Assembly: GCA_029834535.1 (NCBI GenBank)
Contig: JAQMWT010000317.1
Coordinates: 124,001 to 188,000 of the forward strand
Source: Chrysophaeum taylorii
Lineage: Eukaryota > Sar > Pelagophyceae > Pelagomonadales > Pelagomonadaceae
Length of the DNA: 64,000 bases
Direction of reading: 5' to 3'
The stretch's first letter is position 1, and every line of letters begins with the position of its first letter. The notes below the pieces were generated by a model. The model made no database searches. It saw nothing but the letters and a program-made list of their open reading frames with translations, and was not told where the DNA came from. A program made the translations under genes and the position numbers. Of this stretch, positions 60,480 through 64,000 are shown piece after piece.

Positions 60480-61091
60480 GGAATTAATTCACTGGGTTCA
60501 CTGAATTTTGTTCACTGAATTTGGGTTCACTGAATTTGGTTCACTTCACTTCACTTCACTTCACTTCACCGAAAATTTTTGTAAGAAGTCCAATGTTCAC
60601 TTCACGTTCATTCACTTCGTCTGATGGCCTGACCCTGACCCCGTCTGATGAGCCAACTCGAGCCACGCTACCTGGAGGCGGAGGATAATAATTGTTGAGG
60701 AGGAATTTAAACGCGGTGTTAACAGAAGGAGGAAGTCCACAAGAACGAGCCGATTGCGACGTCGATGTTGTGACGTGGAACACACCCGGCAACAAAAGTG
60801 GACGATCAACAACCAGGTTTTTTTTTCCAAGGTGTGGTGGGACTGCGTGCGTCGACCGAAGGAAAATCATCCTGACCGCGTTGACCAGTGGGAAGGCGAC
60901 GACGCGTGTGTGTATCCGGTGCTGGGAGCGCCTGAAGGTGACGAGAGACTTCAGGAAAGGCATATGGCAGACAGACGACCAAGCCCTCTTGGGGCCCACT
61001 TCAAGGCCGCGCATCCGGAGGAGGATTCGACGAGCTGGGACGTCGACAGCTCACCAAGAAACAGAAGACAGACCAAGAAAAGGAGGGCGTT

Positions 61092-63160
61092 ATGACGTCC
61101 GTCGGCGTTGTGGCAGCCTCGAAGGGTAAATCGGATATTACGAGTTACTTCATGGCCATGCCCAGCCAGGCAAAGCACTCTTCCCCGATGGCGTTCTCGT
61201 CTCGGCACTACGTGTACACGTCGCAGCGGATTTCCAAGCGCACCTATGACGACGAAAATCATCGCAACCTAATTGAGGCGTATTACCGCGGCGGTGGCGG
61301 GAAAGGCAAGCGCCCTCGTTCACGACTCGAAAGGCGCTGTTTGAATGGGCGGACGCTGAATATCGTTGCTTTGTTCGAATCTTGAAGCACGTCGTTACGG
61401 AGTGTTATGAAGCGGCTTTCGGCAATCCATTCGCCAAGGTGCTGCATGACGGCGGGAAACTCAAGGATAAGTTCAAGCGACAGGCCATTGGCCTATCCTT
61501 CATCTGGCCCGATTGGAGTGGCGTTGAGACGGTGTGCGTGGGCCTCGTTCCAGCTGACGACGGAACCGATTCCGGCACGGATTTTCTGCTCCGTTCTGTT
61601 GTCGCGGAGCGTGCGGGAATCGATATCGATTTGGCGGCCGCAACCATTGTTCAAGAGACCGGGCTGCAATTGGCGTCGCCGAAGAATTTATTGTTGAGGT
61701 CGAAGCGTGTGACACGCATGATATCTCAAAAATCTCGGCAGCGGCATGTGGCGACTTGACACGTTCCAGAGGCAAGCAGGTGATCAATCCATTCCCAGCT
61801 GGCCAGGAGCTGCTGAACATTGCCCACGATGGAGCCAAGTTCCTTTCTTACGGCACACACGTTTGAAGGATCTGCATGCGCTTTTGCCATTACAGCCGGG
61901 GAAATAAATCGCCGAAGCTCAAGCTCAAGCTCGACCTCAATAAGACGAGGTTCCGGGCGCGATACCAACTTATTCGTTCCTTGCTGCGTATGCACCACGT
62001 GCTCAAACTGTACGCGGCTAACAACATTGGACTCCCCTGGACAATCAGTGATGAGCAATGGGTGGCGTTGGCTGAATTCGAGGCGATTTTTGCTATAACG
62101 GATGCGGCCGTTGTTTTCGTGCAACATGAACACTTATACCTGGGGGCGTGCGCCGCATTGATCAAGCACAACATGATCGAGTCTCTGCGAGCTGGGACGC
62201 TAGAAGTCATTGATCTCCCGAACATAACTGCGAAATCCATGCCTCGTAAGACTGTCGATGTTGACGACCTCAGCGAGACCGGCAAAATCTGTCTTGAGCG
62301 GGCTATTCTCGAATGTGAGCGTCGGTTTTGCGGGAATAATGAAAGCTACGTGCGTCACTTAGACTACGAATTCAACGATCGCGACCTGATTGCCTTCCTT
62401 CTTGACTTTCGGACTATTAAATGCCGGCACCTGTCGTCCAATCAGAGAGCTCAGGCCAGGAAGTTGCTTGCTCAAGGAAGAATATGTGATTTACGCACGG
62501 ACTGCATTCCACCACGAAAAGGCAAAGACTTCCTCCGAGTCTGCGCCGCCCTCCGAGCCTGCGCCTGCCCGCAGTCTCTTGGCGGCACTCGACGCACCCG
62601 ACGCTTGGGACGACGACATTAGTGGCGACGTGCCTTCTTTTGCTATGCCTGAGAACCAGATGCCCGATTTCAATGTGGAGTTTGAACAGGTCTTCACTCA
62701 ATGGATCAGGCTGTCGAGATCGCTCAACTGGAAAGAGCATTATCCTGAACTTGAGAAGAAGGATGAAGTCGGCTTCACAGATCTGGCTGTGCTCGACGTT
62801 GGAAAGCTGTATCGACCGCTCACCAAGGTGCAGTATGGGTTCCTTCCGGACATGGAGAGAGCCTATAAGGGTTCAATTGGCACACATGGCGCGCAGAGCT
62901 ACTGTGAGCGCTGCCTGAGCATTAGAAATCTTGTCCTGACCGAGGGAAACACGTTGCTCGGCACGGACGAGACGGACATAGTTGCCCTACCGCGCACGAA
63001 CAAGAATTTCATTGCGGCGGCCCGGATTAAGTGCAGGGAACTCGGACACGAGACCGAGTTTTTCAAAAACGCCCCGAGAGCACCATCCGCGAAGACTGTT
63101 TGGAGATGGAGGTTGATGAGGAAGAACCGGACGAAGATACCGAGGTCGTTCACATCGCCT
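61092..63160 (+). pseudogene. hAT-like transposase, frameshifted
   Basis: Pieces in order: a possible BED-finger remnant (LGAHFKAAHPEED near 60990); SKRTYDDENHRNLIEAYY (61230); after a frameshift near 61310, FEWADAEYRCF and AFGNPFAKVLHDGGKLKDKF, with AIGLSFIWPDWSGVETVCVG (about 61480); INPFPAGQELLNIAHDGAKFLSYG; and, further on, a C-terminal dimerisation-like region (VGKLYRPLTKVQYGFLPDM...VLTEGNTLLGTDETDIVALP, 62790-62990). At least two frameshifts and one stop (about 61864) break it. Assignment to hAT rests on this motif order recalled from stramenopile hAT transposases, not on a search. Confidence 0.55.
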
Positions 63161-63255
63161 AAAATAAGAAACATTGAACCCCATCCACGCCGGACCACGG
63201 TAACTCCTCCTTCGGCCCGAAACGCGAAAGAATCTAAGAGCACCAGACCTACCCA

Positions 63256-63306
63256 CATCCTTCATGCTCCCCACACACACCCCCCTCTTAGCAGTCGACA
63301 TTTAAA
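63256..63306 (+). repeat. Dispersed element end, copy 5
   Basis: CACATCCTTCATGC, a CA run, a C-run and the core CTCTTAGCAGTCGAC (63285-63299), then ATTTAAA. Located inside the hAT-like relic near its right end: either a nested insertion or a non-coding part of that element. Confidence 0.7.
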
Positions 63307-63538
63307 GACCTAGGCAATAGCGCGCGGGGGTAAGGAACTGACGGGGCGCGGCAGGGACCGGCACTGGCGTAAAAAAAAAAAAAAAAGTGGCGTTCGCTTC
63401 ACGATGGCCACGTAGGGTGACGTGTTCAGTTCAAATCACTTCACCAATATTACACGTGGGTGGTGAAGTGGTTCGCGTTCACTTGCTGAAGTGAATTCCC
63501 AACGGTGAAATGAATCTTCGTTGTTCCGTTGAAGAATA

Positions 63539-64000
63539 ATGCGCTTTGCCGCAGGCATCAACATCACGATGGTGACCTTCATGGACTGCGAGAACGTGGA
63601 GCACTACTCGCTCGCGTTGCGAAACAAGGCGTGCTACGCGGCGCAGCACGGGTACTCGTACCGCGTCAAGTTAATTCGCGAGAAGAGCCGCGCGGGGATG
63701 ATTACCTACGAAAAACCCGGCGTGATCGGCGAGGCCCTCCTCCCCCTCCAAGAAGAAGAAGAAGAAGAAGAAAGGGAAGCAGGGTGGGTGGTGTGGGTCG
63801 ACGCGGACGTCGTAATAACGGATGCTTCGCGGCCGTTCGAGACTTTTTTCGGCGACGCGGCCGACCTCTGGCTCACGGACCACAACTGCAACCCGAACAA
63901 CGGCGTCCTCGCGTTCCGGAAGAATCAGTCGTGGAGCCGGGACTTCGTGCGCAAGTGGCAGGAGGTGTGCGAGATGGGCCGCTTTCCCTTCACCGACCAG
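63539..64000 (+). CDS. GT34-like (galactosyl/xylosyl) glycosyltransferase, cut by window end
   Basis: 154 codons to the window edge, still open. ITMVTFMDCENVEHYSLAL, then a Glu run from a GAA microsatellite, then WVVWVDADVVITDASRPFE carries the DxD metal/nucleotide-sugar motif of GT-A enzymes. LWLTDHNCNPNNGVLAFRKN and FVRKWQEVCE fit the GMA12/MNN10 (GT34) family of xylosyl-, galactosyl- and mannosyltransferases. The chosen ATG at 63539 lacks the N-terminal membrane anchor usual in GT34 proteins; the true 5' end may lie across the transposon or be anchor-less. The start is 35 bp from the transposon's right terminus. Confidence 0.7.
   Translation, partial: MRFAAGINITMVTFMDCENVEHYSLALRNKACYAAQHGYSYRVKLIREKSRAGMITYEKPGVIGEALLPLQEEEEEEEREAGWVVWVDADVVITDASRPFETFFGDAADLWLTDHNCNPNNGVLAFRKNQSWSRDFVRKWQEVCEMGRFPFTDQ

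Larger units (their letters stand above)
60475..63504 (+). mobile_element. hAT-like DNA transposon relic
   Basis: Terminal inverted repeats: CGTTGGGAATT at 60475-60485 and AATTCCCAACG at 63494-63504. Subterminal TTCAC/GTGAA repeats are dense at the left end (60490-60570) and present at the right end (63400-63490). The interior has a broken hAT-like transposase. Near-identical 17-bp direct repeats (60463-60479 and 63507-63523) overlap or abut the ends. About 3.03 kb. It separates PNPase from a divergent glycosyltransferase gene. Confidence 0.65.

Overview
The window is nuclear DNA of a eukaryotic microalga, most plausibly a photosynthetic stramenopile such as a pelagophyte. The lineage is inferred from gene content and style and was not tested. 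Genes are monocistronic, GC-rich and compact. They are often paired head to head over 58-250 bp. Most lack introns; where introns occur they are tiny (41, 44, 45, 53 and 65 nt) with strong GTGAG or GTACG donors. Gene content fits a nitrate-using phytoplankter: NRT2 nitrate transporter, Mo/cytochrome b5/FAD nitrate reductase, an RNA polymerase II subunit, kinesin-8, UBE2S and a PNPase.

Layout. 0.6-9.2 kb: coiled-coil protein, sulfatase, UBE2S, kinesin-8, RPB3. 9.5-11.2 kb: decayed RanBP2-zinc-finger/PARP-like gene with a stop at a zinc-ligand position and a frame-breaking 40-bp repeat. 11.6-13.9 kb: cytochrome b5-FAD oxidoreductase fusion. 13.9-20.1 kb: repeat-rich land holding a LINE 3' end, an ankyrin relic, a purine-rich inverted repeat and a sulfotransferase gene with an in-frame TGA. 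20.1-25.05 kb: tandem segmental duplication, each unit carrying one YeeE/YedE-type sulfur transporter. 25.1-28 kb: HMG-PHD-PHD-phytanoyl-dioxygenase fusion, divergent from a three-exon cyclophilin. 28.5-33.2 kb: NRT2 and nitrate reductase head to head. 34.1-45.05 kb: two Dispatched/Patched-like RND permease paralogs separated by 3.6 kb that contains a nitrate-reductase 3'-end fragment. 45.6-52.5 kb: LINE, ankyrin and pogo-like transposon relics. 54.4-64 kb: EF-hand protein, GT61-sulfotransferase fusion, PNPase, a hAT-like transposon relic and the start of a GT34-like glycosyltransferase cut by the window end.

How the genes relate. NRT2 and nitrate reductase share one promoter interval and supply nitrate uptake and reduction. 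The YeeE pair (sulfur-anion uptake), two sulfotransferases, a sulfatase and two glycosyltransferases suggest an active sulfated-glycan economy, but they are scattered and form no operon-like cluster. Dispersed repeats (a TTAG-tailed LINE family and a short element ending in CTCTTAGCAGTCGAC) recur in the accessory stretches and account for much of the non-genic DNA. No tRNA, rRNA or CRISPR array was seen.
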